This document shows positions 26,694-35,546 of a DNA stretch of 64,000 nucleotides, one piece after another (the first letter of the stretch is position 1; every line of letters starts with the position of its first letter). The stretch lies in NCBI GenBank assembly GCA_934699585.1, contig CAKUWY010000001.1, forward strand, positions 1-64,000, read 5' to 3'. The position numbers and the translations under genes are program-made. This stretch comes from an uncultured Fibrobacter sp. Its GTDB lineage: Bacteria; Fibrobacterota; Fibrobacteria; Fibrobacterales; Fibrobacteraceae. The notes below the pieces were generated by a model that saw only the letters and a list, made by a program, of their open reading frames with translations, did not search any database and had not been told where the DNA came from.

Positions 26694-27488
26694 TCACTTT
26701 ATCGGCTTTTCCACGAATCGACGGAGGGAATCCGAAATGCGCAATACATCTTGTACGGATATCTTTTCTGTTTCCTTGTCAAGTAGTCCCGCGAATGCGC
26801 TGTCATTAACAATCCAAAACTTGGAAAAATCTCTATTTACGTTGTTTACATAAGCACCAATCATTATGCCGACCCTGTAAACAGGGTAACGCTGATGAAT
26901 CCATTCGTAGATTTTATCCTCTAGCCATTTCCCTTGAGAATCGATCTTGTTCATTAGGTCTTTTTGTAACACGCCTGTACTGTCAATAAGTTCGCCATCC
27001 TTAAATATAAAGTCTGCTTGATTATATTCCCGGTCAGGTAAAGACCAATTTTTGGAATCAATGGTAAAAATCCCCTTTGTGCTTATGACAACATGGTCTA
27101 TGTTAAACTTTACAATTTTACCATTATTCTGTTTTTCACAGATTACATCGTGAAAAACAATTGTTTTGTTGGAAGAAATCTTTTCTAGCATGGAGCCTAC
27201 ATATCTTTCGCCATCTAAGCCTTTTCTGTAAAACCAAATTTGCCGATGCAGCTTCTTAATCTTGAAAAAAGCTCTAACGGAGAAAACAACTAGCAGAAAT
27301 AAAAGAAAAATAACTGTAAGAAGTTCGACTTTCATAAAGCCGATGTAAATCATCCAAATAAAAACCGTTGCGGCAAATATTACCATTGGTAATATAAGAA
27401 TTTCTGTAATTTTATCATACAGCAGATTTATTTGATTTTCAAGGGACTCCCCTTGCACATGGGGCCTAAAATGTTGTTTTCTATTCAT
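26694..27488 (-). CDS. Membrane-anchored NERD-domain (nuclease-related) protein
   Basis: A 264-residue protein with two membrane helices (about residues 30-80) and a NERD domain. The domain is recognised by RKGLDGERYVGSML, then FNIDHVVISTKGIFTIDSKNW, the acidic/lysine pattern of a PD-(D/E)XK-like nuclease fold. NERD domains are common in DNA-processing and defence proteins, but many are uncharacterised. ATG 27488 is used; a TTG at 27533 overlapping the upstream stop is possible. Last gene of the accessory operon. Confidence 0.75.
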   Translation of the reverse strand: MNRKQHFRPHVQGESLENQINLLYDKITEILILPMVIFAATVFIWMIYIGFMKVELLTVIFLLFLLVVFSVRAFFKIKKLHRQIWFYRKGLDGERYVGSMLEKISSNKTIVFHDVICEKQNNGKIVKFNIDHVVISTKGIFTIDSKNWSLPDREYNQADFIFKDGELIDSTGVLQKDLMNKIDSQGKWLEDKIYEWIHQRYPVYRVGIMIGAYVNNVNRDFSKFWIVNDSAFAGLLDKETEKISVQDVLRISDSLRRFVEKPIK

Positions 27489-27529
27489 TGCAAAATGAGG
27501 GGTTTGGATAGTGCATTGATAATTACGAT

Positions 27530-27988
27530 TCAATTCTCGAATTTCACATCTTCCGTGTGTTTTTTCGGCCTAACAACCACCGTTCCAGCCAATTTATCGT
27601 GCCATCCCTGCTTCTTTGAATCAAAGGCAACCCACAGGAAACCAAGGCAAAGGGGAATCGCGGAAAGAATGTAAGCAAAATAGCGTCCGACATATTGGCC
27701 AACAGAAGGTTCCTTGCCGGTCCTTGCATCTACAATTTTCGCAGATACAGCCATCTTACCGGGAGTAGCCTGTTTCCAGTACCAGAAAAGCAAGGTCGCC
27801 ACCACTGGGAATATGTACGACAGAAAAAAGTCCAATGGACCGGCGACAGAATTTTCATCTGTCAGATATGAAGCCCCATAAAAGGCAAGCAGTAATGGCA
27901 ATGTAACTATTAAAAGCAAAATTGCGTCGATGATTGTAGCGAGGACTCTAGCCCAGAATCCGACATATTCCAATTGATTGCTTTCCAT
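27530..27988 (-). CDS. RDD-family membrane protein
   Basis: A 152-residue protein with the RDD signature: FWARVLATIIDAILL near the N-terminus (Arg and Asp in helix 1) and KQATPGKMAVSAKIVDARTG before the last helices. Three to four membrane segments are predicted. RDD proteins are mostly of unknown function, some being transporters. It lies ten bases after the OB-fold gene. Confidence 0.88.
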   Translation of the reverse strand: MESNQLEYVGFWARVLATIIDAILLLIVTLPLLLAFYGASYLTDENSVAGPLDFFLSYIFPVVATLLFWYWKQATPGKMAVSAKIVDARTGKEPSVGQYVGRYFAYILSAIPLCLGFLWVAFDSKKQGWHDKLAGTVVVRPKKHTEDVKFEN

Positions 27989-27998
27989 GAGGTTCCTC

Positions 27999-28589
27999 CT
28001 ATTTCAAAACGCAGTTTTCCGCAGCAACGCCCATAACGTTACCACCATCAACTATAGTACATTCTACTATGATTCTTTGTCCTTTGTTCAAGCTTGTCAA
28101 GCTTTTTTTTGCGTTATCGGGAAAGCGAGCATGAACAAATTTTAGATCAAACGGACCACCACAGGAATTAACAAAGACAGATAGAATTCCTAATGAATTG
28201 TCTATGTTGGCTGCACACCCCGCTATCCGCACGCGTTTGCCATTATATTGTTCACCTGCGTGAATTTCGTTATTGTCATAATCGTTCAAAATTTGCTTAG
28301 CAGAAACGGAGATTGTCGGCGAAGAAAAAATTTTTTCCTGTACGGGGTTTGAATGTTGCTTGTAGGTATGATTCGCTTCAACAACATTTGATTTTTCGAC
28401 AAGCGCGACAACAACCAGAATAATAGCAAAGATGGCGCAAATGCCGACAATGATGGGAAGTTTAGCAGAAGAACCTTTTACAGCAGAAGTTTGTCCTGGC
28501 ACGGCAGATTTCTTTTGCGACGACCCGCAATAAGGACAAAAGTCATGTCCTTCACCAATTTCTCTTGCACACCTTAAGCAGTATTTCAT
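27999..28589 (-). CDS. Zinc-ribbon, membrane helix and OB-fold (tRNA_anti-like) protein
   Basis: A 196-residue protein: N-terminal zinc ribbon (CLRCARE ... CPYCGSS), one membrane helix (LPIIVGICAIFAIILVVVAL), then an extracytoplasmic domain. The domain motifs ILNDYDNNEIHAGEQYNGK and VRIAGCAANI are typical of the tRNA_anti-like OB-fold family (PF12869-type, recognised by eye). A similar domain ends the first protein of this operon. The start is one base past the stop of the GLUG gene (TGATATG). Confidence 0.75.
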   Translation of the reverse strand: MKYCLRCAREIGEGHDFCPYCGSSQKKSAVPGQTSAVKGSSAKLPIIVGICAIFAIILVVVALVEKSNVVEANHTYKQHSNPVQEKIFSSPTISVSAKQILNDYDNNEIHAGEQYNGKRVRIAGCAANIDNSLGILSVFVNSCGGPFDLKFVHARFPDNAKKSLTSLNKGQRIIVECTIVDGGNVMGVAAENCVLK

Positions 28590-28590
28590 A

Positions 28591-30168
28591 TCACTCTTTC
28601 TCCCAAGCAAGGATAGGATAGCCACCATTGAGGCCGGAATCGTAGGTAAAATCGTCGCCGAGGAGTTTGGCAAAGTCGGCAGATTTCATTTCGCTTTCTG
28701 TTTTAGGTGTGGCGACTCCACCGCCATTGTTTAGACCGAAGGATTCCTGGTCACCCTGTTTCAGGTAATAATAATCTGCCATGGTGGTATTGTAGTTGTA
28801 ACCAATCATTAAGCCTACAAGAGAATCACCATCGACCTTACCTGTGGAATAGGCGGCGTTGGTTACGCCTTCATTATTGTAGCTGAATATACCGCCTACA
28901 TATATTTTTCCGTTCACATTGCCCGTGTTGTACAAGGAGCTTGATGTAATGAAAGAGACTGATCCAACGACACCTGCAGTGCCATAATCTCCTTCAATAT
29001 CAGCCACATTTCCCAAAGAAGAAATTGACCCGTAACAAGCTACACCAAGAATTCCACCAACGTAGTTTTTTCCCGATATTACCGCACTGTTGTAAGCTTT
29101 TGTAATGTTTCCACACTCCCAAGCGTGCAATTTAGGGCAATTATAGGAGGCTTTATCTTGAGAGCTAATGCTTAAATTTGCGCCACAATGCCCTGAAATT
29201 CCTCCTACAAAATGATAACCTTTTATTTTCCCCGAGTTTTTTACGTATCGAATGTTATTTTTTGAAGAGCCCCCTATACCTCCAAAAACACCACCAACCA
29301 ATCCTTTGCCATCAATAAAAGCTCTATTTTCTAAGGAATCAACCGTAATGTTGGCAGCGCAACCCGCTACCCCTCCTACATTATTCTTTCCTGTAATAAA
29401 GCCCTCATTTAATAGGTTTTTCAAAGTAGAGTTGTCTTTATAGTCCTTCTGATTAGAATTACCAACAACTCCACCAACACAGTCTTCAAAACCCAATACG
29501 CTGGCCTGGTTGGTCACTTTTTGGACGGAGCCAACATTATAACCGACGACACCACCTGTTTGTTTTCCTCCATATATCCAAGAGTTGTCCAAAGTAAGAC
29601 TATGAATAGAACCACGATTATTCCCAAACAGTCCGTTATGTGTACTCGTGGTGTTAATAAACATTCCGCTTACAGTATGTCCATTGCCGTCAAATGTCCC
29701 ATCAAAGGCGACGCTAGAATTTCCGATAGGCGTCCACTTGTGGAGTTTGGTGGAATCTCCGACCAAGCCACCCTTGTCATCAATGACCTTGCCGTCGTTC
29801 AGCTTGATGTCTGCCGCCAGCTTGTAATACTTGCCGCTAAAATTCTTGTCGTTAGCGTTTACAACAAAAGACAAATGTGCTAGCTGTTCCGCCGTCAAGA
29901 TGATAAACGGGCTCAACTTAGTTCCCGAACCGCAGGCAAAATCCTTTGCCGTTGTGCCGTCCCAGGGCTTGCCCGGTTCCCCAACGCAGTCCTTGTCCAG
30001 CACGTCTTCTGAACTACCCGAACCCGACGAGCCGTCGCCAGACCCCTTGCTACCGGAACTGTTTTCGGTGGAAGAATTTTCATCGTCATTTGAGGACGCT
30101 GACACCGTCTGCGAGCAAGCGGCAAATATAGCCGCCATTCCAAGGATTGCAAATAACGCCTTTCGCAT
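28591..30168 (-). CDS. GLUG-repeat surface lipoprotein
   Basis: A 525-residue lipoprotein (lipobox IFAACSQ). A Ser/Gly-rich linker covers residues 24-55, followed by about a dozen GLUG-type repeats with the pattern GGVVG or GGIxG (such as CVGGVVGNSNQ, NVGGVAGCAAN, YVGGILGVAC). GLUG repeats form beta-helix stacks on secreted and adhesin-like proteins. It begins 64 bases after the metalloprotease gene, and several repeats contain paired cysteines. Confidence 0.8.
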   Translation of the reverse strand: MRKALFAILGMAAIFAACSQTVSASSNDDENSSTENSSGSKGSGDGSSGSGSSEDVLDKDCVGEPGKPWDGTTAKDFACGSGTKLSPFIILTAEQLAHLSFVVNANDKNFSGKYYKLAADIKLNDGKVIDDKGGLVGDSTKLHKWTPIGNSSVAFDGTFDGNGHTVSGMFINTTSTHNGLFGNNRGSIHSLTLDNSWIYGGKQTGGVVGYNVGSVQKVTNQASVLGFEDCVGGVVGNSNQKDYKDNSTLKNLLNEGFITGKNNVGGVAGCAANITVDSLENRAFIDGKGLVGGVFGGIGGSSKNNIRYVKNSGKIKGYHFVGGISGHCGANLSISSQDKASYNCPKLHAWECGNITKAYNSAVISGKNYVGGILGVACYGSISSLGNVADIEGDYGTAGVVGSVSFITSSSLYNTGNVNGKIYVGGIFSYNNEGVTNAAYSTGKVDGDSLVGLMIGYNYNTTMADYYYLKQGDQESFGLNNGGGVATPKTESEMKSADFAKLLGDDFTYDSGLNGGYPILAWEKE

Positions 30169-30232
30169 AAAAACCCCTTCTAGCCCTTCCGACTTGCGAT
30201 TCAGGGCTACGTTGTTCGTTAATATATATTAT

Positions 30233-31864
30233 TCAAAACGAAATAGGAGCGTCCTGAACCACAATTTTCTTAGAATCACTTTCGCGAATGACTATTCCTG
30301 GTGAATTTCCACTCTCGATAGACTTGACTCCTCCATAATAGGCATTGTCAAACTTCTTGGAGTTACGGTTAGAATCAGCATCACCCTTAACCTGGATTTC
30401 TGGCATATACCTATTCGTGATTTGTTGAGAGGGGATTTGTAAGGGGGCAAAGAGTTTTGAAGGAGCCTTAACCATAGACTCGTTTGGAGAACTTAAATCA
30501 ATAGAATCACCGGGGTTTGCAACACCATAATGTTCTGCGATTTTTCTCACAATTTTTTCATTAAAATCGCCCAAAGGTTCAAAAAAAGCATTTTCTCGTA
30601 TAGTTCGGTAGTCATTGTACAAGTGGATTAAATCACGCCTTAGGGAATCTTCTGTATAGATTTCTTCCCCAGCAGAACGCATGGCCATTTCCCATAGTTT
30701 ACGCGCTACCTCATTCATGCGTGAAAGCCGATGGTACATGGCATAATTTTCCATACGACGTATTGCGGAAAGCAAGGCAGCCCGTGGAGCTGGATTGAAT
30801 ATCGCCGATGTTACATGTGCAGAGAACTCCGCATCTAAATTCAATGTTAATTCAGGATGTTCAATCTGGTCCACAAGATGCTTCGCCTCGTGAATAGCGA
30901 TTTCCATAGAAAGCGCCGTCTTGATATATGTTTTCGTATGTCCTGCGAAATCTTTTTTCATCAAGGTCTTATATATTTTACTGGCCTTTCCCACATTCAG
31001 ATTCAACCCTATGGAATGCCAGAATTTATCAAACCGCCGGTCTTCGTACTTTGAAAAGAACTTGCCTTGTTCTATCTCGGCGGCAATTTCTTCAACATTC
31101 GTTTTTACCATATCGTCTATTACGACAACACGATTTTCTCCCGCCGTGTAAAAACCTTGCAGAGGAGGCAGCAATCCCGGCATAATCCGTTTCAGGTTCA
31201 GTACAGAAATACTTTTCCATTTGTATTCAGATGGAGGCAAAATAACATCATCAACCTTTAATACATTCAGGTTGCTCCGCTGATTCAGCACCACAAAAAG
31301 ATTGTATTCCACAAGAACCTTATTTAGGGCATTGAGATTATCCGTACTGGAAACACCACCATTGTTGTAACGGTGCAAATCATCAACAAAGTCCCTAAGC
31401 ACATGTGGACTTCCAAAGAATTTTCCAAACAGGCAAACCAAATCATTTTCAAATATTTCCCGATCAATTCCCGATTTATAAGGTTCATTTTTTGTCAGGG
31501 AATTCAAGTACGGAGCAAGTACATTCACCACATAATCTTTTCTAGCGCCATTTCCAGTCCTATCAAGTAATTCCACGACCTTGGCATGTAGCATCGCCTC
31601 GTAAGCAAAGCGCAAGTTTGTCTCCGTCCCTTTTTTTACGATATACTTCTGAACTTTGCGAACTTCTTTGGGGCTAATCCCAAAGGAACGAGCGACCAAG
31701 TCCACATAGGAACTGTCGTCATTCGCTACATCTAGTTGTCCTTCATTGAATACATGATAAGCCAAAATGTCATTTTCCATCTCGGGATATTCGGAACAAG
31801 CAGAAAACGCAAATAACGCGAAGGCACCGAGCAAAAAAGCGATATATTGCATCAAGTAATTCAT
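30233..31864 (-). CDS. Lipoprotein with HExxH metalloprotease motif
   Basis: A 543-residue lipoprotein (lipobox AFSACSEY). The motif HEAKH at residues 325-329 with Glu346 in LDAEFSAH fits a gluzincin zinc site, so it is probably a surface or periplasmic peptidase. No family is recognised beyond the motif. The ATG directly follows the stop of the upstream gene (TAGATG), so the two are translationally linked. Confidence 0.65.
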   Translation of the reverse strand: MNYLMQYIAFLLGAFALFAFSACSEYPEMENDILAYHVFNEGQLDVANDDSSYVDLVARSFGISPKEVRKVQKYIVKKGTETNLRFAYEAMLHAKVVELLDRTGNGARKDYVVNVLAPYLNSLTKNEPYKSGIDREIFENDLVCLFGKFFGSPHVLRDFVDDLHRYNNGGVSSTDNLNALNKVLVEYNLFVVLNQRSNLNVLKVDDVILPPSEYKWKSISVLNLKRIMPGLLPPLQGFYTAGENRVVVIDDMVKTNVEEIAAEIEQGKFFSKYEDRRFDKFWHSIGLNLNVGKASKIYKTLMKKDFAGHTKTYIKTALSMEIAIHEAKHLVDQIEHPELTLNLDAEFSAHVTSAIFNPAPRAALLSAIRRMENYAMYHRLSRMNEVARKLWEMAMRSAGEEIYTEDSLRRDLIHLYNDYRTIRENAFFEPLGDFNEKIVRKIAEHYGVANPGDSIDLSSPNESMVKAPSKLFAPLQIPSQQITNRYMPEIQVKGDADSNRNSKKFDNAYYGGVKSIESGNSPGIVIRESDSKKIVVQDAPISF

Positions 31865-33196
31865 CTATTTATACTGAACAACATGTTTCAAAATACATTT
31901 TTCTGCCGTATATGTTCCAAAAGTCAAGCCACGACCGATACAACTCGCAGCAAAACGGTTCCCCTTTTGCAATCGCAAAATTTCTTTTGACTGCCTACTT
32001 GAAAAGTAGAGATCCATTTCCTTAACCTTGTTCGTAGGGTTTGCGTATCCAAGGCCGCCTGATTCCAGTTTTATCAAATAATCACCCCAAACATTTTTCT
32101 CTACAGAGCCGACTTGCCCTATGATACTGAAACGTCTATTTTCATATTTCACCTTGGCCTGAGCCGCATTCTGATTGTATGCCACAACAATGTCATCATG
32201 GTAAACATGCCCACCATAATCTTTTTTTGAATTATCACTAATTTCCGAAAGAAGTGATCCTACGCTAAACAATATCCCAATACCACACATAACAAAGGCT
32301 ACTATACGAAAAAATTGAGGTATCTGTGAGTAAGTCCGTCCTTTAAAATACTTTCCATTCAGCATTCGTAATATGTCAATAAAAACCCAAACTGTCAGTC
32401 CTAAGACTAACAAAGCCGAAATGATTTCATGCCCGTTAGCAGCAGACCGCCACGCAGCAATAGTAAAAGCAATTTTCTCTATCCCAAAAATAGCACGTCC
32501 CCAAACAAAATCGTGGACACCAACGCTTCCGAAGAACAAAGCCACCAAAACGGCAACCACTGAATTTACATCCGATTTGGCCTTTTCTTCGTATTCGTCC
32601 AATTCATCGGAAAAAGGATTCACTACAGGTTCTTTTCTCGCCTGCACTTTCATTTGCCTGGGCTCTTGAACCGCCTGTTCCTGCGAATTAAGAGTTTCTG
32701 TATTAGGGACTATTTCTTTCTGATTTGTCGTTTCAGGCGGTTTGACGATGTCCTTTATTTTGTTGAATAGGCTTTCTATGCTCTTGACCGTATTCACCAT
32801 GGCATTTTCAATAGTGACTATTCCACCATTTGACACAATCACCAATTGGCCCAAGGCCCTGTTCTGCGAAGCAACCATTCCCGACACTTTCTTTATATCG
32901 ATACTTTTGCTTTTGACCGTTCCTTTCAGCGGCGTTGTCGTTACCAAAAGAAGTCTCATATCGGTCAGGGCAACAAGCCAAGAGTCTTTCCCTAACAAAG
33001 TTGTCTTTCCCGATACCGTAACCCGCACCATTCCGGCAGTAAAACCAAGAACCGATTCACCAGGTTTCAACAATTTGGCTAACGAGGTAAACTCCTGCTT
33101 GGTCCAAAAAGAATCAAAGTCGATTCCGTTCAAGGAACAGATTCCCCGCCAATCTGCATTTTCCGTCTTGACTTTATACACGTCGAACTGACTCAC
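31865..33196 (-). CDS. PH-like, TM2 and OB-fold membrane protein, first gene of the accessory operon
   Basis: A 443-residue protein. Residues 30-150 resemble a YokE-type bacterial PH domain (TAGMVRVTVSGK, LVALTDMRLLLVT). Residues 210-275 resemble a TM2 domain with the turn FFGSVGVHDFVWGR. A further helix and a tRNA_anti-like OB-fold domain (DIVVAYNQNAAQAKVKYENR, FSIIGQVGSV) form the C-terminus. The GTG start has AAGGAG five bases upstream. The structured leader RNA described below lies 38 bases before the start. Confidence 0.72.
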   Translation of the reverse strand: MSQFDVYKVKTENADWRGICSLNGIDFDSFWTKQEFTSLAKLLKPGESVLGFTAGMVRVTVSGKTTLLGKDSWLVALTDMRLLLVTTTPLKGTVKSKSIDIKKVSGMVASQNRALGQLVIVSNGGIVTIENAMVNTVKSIESLFNKIKDIVKPPETTNQKEIVPNTETLNSQEQAVQEPRQMKVQARKEPVVNPFSDELDEYEEKAKSDVNSVVAVLVALFFGSVGVHDFVWGRAIFGIEKIAFTIAAWRSAANGHEIISALLVLGLTVWVFIDILRMLNGKYFKGRTYSQIPQFFRIVAFVMCGIGILFSVGSLLSEISDNSKKDYGGHVYHDDIVVAYNQNAAQAKVKYENRRFSIIGQVGSVEKNVWGDYLIKLESGGLGYANPTNKVKEMDLYFSSRQSKEILRLQKGNRFAASCIGRGLTFGTYTAEKCILKHVVQYK

Positions 33197-33233
33197 AAGG
33201 ACTCCTTCTAGCTCCTATACTTGTACAAACAAC

Positions 33234-33395
33234 AAAAAAAGCGTGGTGTCGAAAGTACATACTGTAATCGAGGCTCTAGCAAAACCTATCCACCATACGT
33301 ACAAACGACCCACGCCCATTGCTGGACGTGAGCGTTCGCCTTATTCTAGTGGATTTGAAACTGCTAGATTTCGATTACAAGAATAAGAACTAACT
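33234..33395 (-). ncRNA. Structured leader RNA, copy 2 (upstream of the six-gene operon)
   Basis: Read on the minus strand, TGTAATCGAAATCTAGCA (33379-33362) pairs with TGCTAGAGCCTCGATTACA (33281-33263) to close a long outer stem with an AAT/AGCC internal loop. Inside is a hairpin of GGCGAACGCTCACG (33340-33327) with CGTGGGTCGTTTGT (33314-33301). The element ends CACGC followed by seven U and G (33234). The same conserved blocks, with a compensated outer stem, occur at 38820-39054. No Rfam family was recognised. Confidence 0.6.
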
Positions 33396-33528
33396 CATCG
33401 TTAAACTTGCGCCTATGTTTTTTACGCCACAGGCTATGTCAGTGTTTATTTTAGTAAAAGGGAGATGCCCCGTCAAGCGGGGCATGACAAGACGGTCGGG
33501 CTACGCTCGCAATAACACAAAAAAGGGG
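33396..33528. promoter_or_regulatory. Probable promoter region of the six-gene operon
   Basis: No coding frame is convincing. On the minus strand the segment preceding the leader RNA contains GAGTTAGTTCTTATTCT just before the outer stem, similar to GAGTTTAGCTCTTGTTCT at the other copy (38816). AT-rich boxes upstream could be promoter elements, but exact positions cannot be assigned. Confidence 0.35.
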
Positions 33529-33592
33529 TTTTAGGGGCCAAGCCCCTAGGCGTGGGGTGATGGAAGACCGCATAGCGGGCTGCAATCAGGGA
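33529..33592. repeat. Composite repeat: right boundary of the operon and left direct repeat
   Basis: The palindrome TTAGGGGCCAAGCCCCTAGG (33531-33550) plus GTGGGGTGATGGAAGAC (33552-33568) is the inverted counterpart of 26590-26681. The overlapping segment TGATGGAAGACCGC..AGCGGGCTGCAATCAGGG recurs in direct orientation at 35720-35753. Confidence 0.7.
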
Positions 33593-33812
33593 AAAAGGAA
33601 CGTACAGCTGGGCGAAGGATTATTTCTCCGCATGGCATAGAAGCAAGGTCGGCCTTTTGGACGATGCCATCGAAAGCTATTCCGACGGAGTGCCTCGCGC
33701 CGTGTTCGACAAGCACCTGGTCGATGAAGCTGAAACAATAGCTAAGTTCACAACGATGCGTGAACTACTGCTTCATATTGCGAAGATAGCCGAAGCGGAA
33801 TGCTTCGTTTAA
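33576..33812 (+). pseudogene. C-terminal coding fragment of unknown gene
   Basis: An open frame with coding-like composition and no start codon begins at the direct repeat. It reads GTYSWAKDYFSAWHRSKVGL early on and ends IAKIAEAECFV before a TAA. It is GC-richer than the surroundings. It looks like the 3' part of a gene cut by recombination at the repeat. No family is recognised. Confidence 0.4.
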
Positions 33813-33843
33813 AAAAATGCCCGTTCCAAGCGCTTGGAACGGG
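33810..33843 (-). terminator. Perfect 12-bp palindromic terminator
   Basis: CCCGTTCCAAGC and GCTTGGAACGGG (33820-33843) form a loop-less palindrome. An A-run on its left side (33811-33817) gives a U-run on the minus strand. It terminates the three-gene unit 35012-33888. Confidence 0.75.
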
Positions 33844-33887
33844 TTTAATCTATCTATTTCAAATGGACGCCTCCGAGGAGGTGGTCA

Positions 33888-34259
33888 CTAATGATAAAAT
33901 TTTTCTGTTCGTCTGCCCGTTGGCTTAGCAGGAGTATTTCCATTCAGCTTAGCCAAAGCGGCTTCAAATTTGTCTTTTCGAATCATACTTATGTGTATGT
34001 TCGGACGTTTGATAGTTTCTGGTTGCCTGTTTGTTGGCTGCGCGGGCGTAGTCCCATTCGTCTTAGCCAACTTTGCGCGGACTATTTCAACCGGGATTAC
34101 CCCGAAGTTAGGATTTGGAATAGTCGGCTTACTCTTTTTTTTCTTCTTAGCGAAATTGCAGCGGCGAGAGGCTTTTTCGCTTTTTTCAATCAAAATGAAC
34201 GGATAAATTAATACATCTATAATCTCATGAAAAAAATCCCTTATCTTTTGGATATTCAT
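33888..34259 (-). CDS. Hypothetical protein with an internal repeat
   Basis: A 123-residue basic protein with an amphipathic N-terminus (FFHEIIDVLIYPFILI). It has two copies of a motif: AKLAKTNGTTPAQPTNRQPE and AALAKLNGNTPAKPTGRRTE. AGAGG lies nine bases before the ATG. Other frames are open here, but this one has a ribosome site, sits nine bases after the upstream gene and precedes a terminator. Function unknown. Confidence 0.5.
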   Translation of the reverse strand: MNIQKIRDFFHEIIDVLIYPFILIEKSEKASRRCNFAKKKKKSKPTIPNPNFGVIPVEIVRAKLAKTNGTTPAQPTNRQPETIKRPNIHISMIRKDKFEAALAKLNGNTPAKPTGRRTEKFYH

Positions 34260-34268
34260 GGGGAACCT

Positions 34269-34817
34269 CTAGCTGAGAGTTTCTGTGTCGAAAGTGAGAC
34301 GAATAGAACAGTGCTGTCCCGCTTGAATACGCGTTAATTCGCACCCGTCCCTGGTAATGCAGACAGCGAGTCGATAACCCTGTTCGTCCCGCGATTTCGT
34401 GACGTAGAGCCCTTTTTCATCGAAGTCCTTAAACTCCGGGACTCCGCAAGGGTTTGCCATGAATGCTGTACCAGCCAGCGGAATGTCGCCGTAGTTTTTC
34501 AAGACTGCCGCCACATCAAGCGGATGGACTGCAATCAGGTCTTTCCATTTCGAAAATAGGCCCGTCAGTTCCTCGGTCGTCGGCAATCGTAATCCATGGG
34601 GAATGACTGTTTCGAGTTCTTCGTCACATCTGTAAAGTAGCCCATAGAGATTGTCCGCATCGTTGTCGCCGTGACTGATAGATTGGAACGCTGTAAACCG
34701 CCTCAGGTTAGAAGCGAGCCAAAGTCTTTTATTCAAAAAGAATACAGGGTATCTCCATCTATCATGGGGGTCTGTGAACGTAAGGCCGGAATCGGCAGCA
34801 AAAAATGTACTTTTCAT
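34269..34817 (-). CDS. Hypothetical protein
   Basis: A 182-residue soluble protein with AAGGGGTGA seven bases before the ATG. The segment HGLRLPTTEELTGLFSKW, followed later by EQGYRLAVCI, faintly recalls Fibrobacter paralogous or Lcl-type domains, but the match is weak. It lies between two small genes in a unit that may derive from a phage or surface-antigen cassette. Confidence 0.5.
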   Translation of the reverse strand: MKSTFFAADSGLTFTDPHDRWRYPVFFLNKRLWLASNLRRFTAFQSISHGDNDADNLYGLLYRCDEELETVIPHGLRLPTTEELTGLFSKWKDLIAVHPLDVAAVLKNYGDIPLAGTAFMANPCGVPEFKDFDEKGLYVTKSRDEQGYRLAVCITRDGCELTRIQAGQHCSIRLTFDTETLS

Positions 34818-34829
34818 CGTATCACCCCT

Positions 34830-35012
34830 TTAAGATGGAATCTTTTCCGTAAGCCACTCAATGGCGCTCGTGGCGGCTTCCAGAGGCTTGATGATGACAA
34901 CTTCACCCACGGCTTCAAGAGTTTCACTAGGGTGTTCGGCGATGTGTTTGCTAGCGGTTGCGGCCGCAGATACAACCACTGTTTCGAGAATTGAGGCTAT
35001 AATTGGAGCCAT
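34830..35012 (-). CDS. Small hypothetical protein (60 aa)
   Basis: A 60-residue protein beginning MAPIIASILETVVVSAAATA, with an alanine-rich hydrophobic helix and an acidic second half. AAAGGATT lies seven bases before the ATG. It could be a small membrane protein or bacteriocin-like peptide. First gene of a three-gene unit; function unknown. Confidence 0.5.
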   Translation of the reverse strand: MAPIIASILETVVVSAAATASKHIAEHPSETLEAVGEVVIIKPLEAATSAIEWLTEKIPS

Positions 35013-35546
35013 AATTTAATCCTTTATTTTAAGTTATCTTCAGTTTGGCTTCATTCGATTTGAAGCTGCTTAAAATTTAGCAAGGCCATTGAAATTTTCA
35101 AGTGCCTTAAATGTGTGGTTTATTAGTTTATGTGTAATTTGGATAAAAACAACAAGAAAAAAATGCATGTTTTTTTTGAGAGCTTAATCTGTTTGTGTTT
35201 TTACCAATAAAGTAATAATCAGAAAAATAAAGCTAAAAAATGAAAAGTGTACACTCCTAGAGAGGCGACAAAGTCGTCTCGAAAAAAATTTCAAGAATGG
35301 CATAATAATCGTGTAATGAAAAATTTCGTTCGACAGCAGGATAGTAACGATATGCAGCCGAAGCGCTTCTAAAAAGAATAATATCAGTACAATTATCTAT
35401 CGGCCTTTTGGGAACAGGAAAGAGCCGAAAACCCACGCTCAAAACCTAGAAATTTTGTTTTGTAAAAATTTTCTTACATTCAAAAAAAAGTGCTTTTGGC
35501 CATATTTTTGTTATTACGACCTCCATCCATGGTACGATTTACTCTG
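35013..35546. other. AT-rich intergenic stretch
   Basis: About 530 bases, markedly AT-rich. No frame has both a ribosome site and coding-like composition; a 61-codon open frame on the minus strand (35257-35442) is not convincing. The promoter of the three-gene unit is probably in the first 250 bases. Confidence 0.5.

Noticed and set aside
33891..34211. Plus-strand frames across 33891-34211
   Set aside because: The minus-strand gene 33888-34259 has AGAGG before its ATG, follows the upstream gene by nine bases and is followed by a terminator.
35257..35442. 61-codon minus-strand frame
   Set aside because: AT-rich chance frame without ribosome site or domain.
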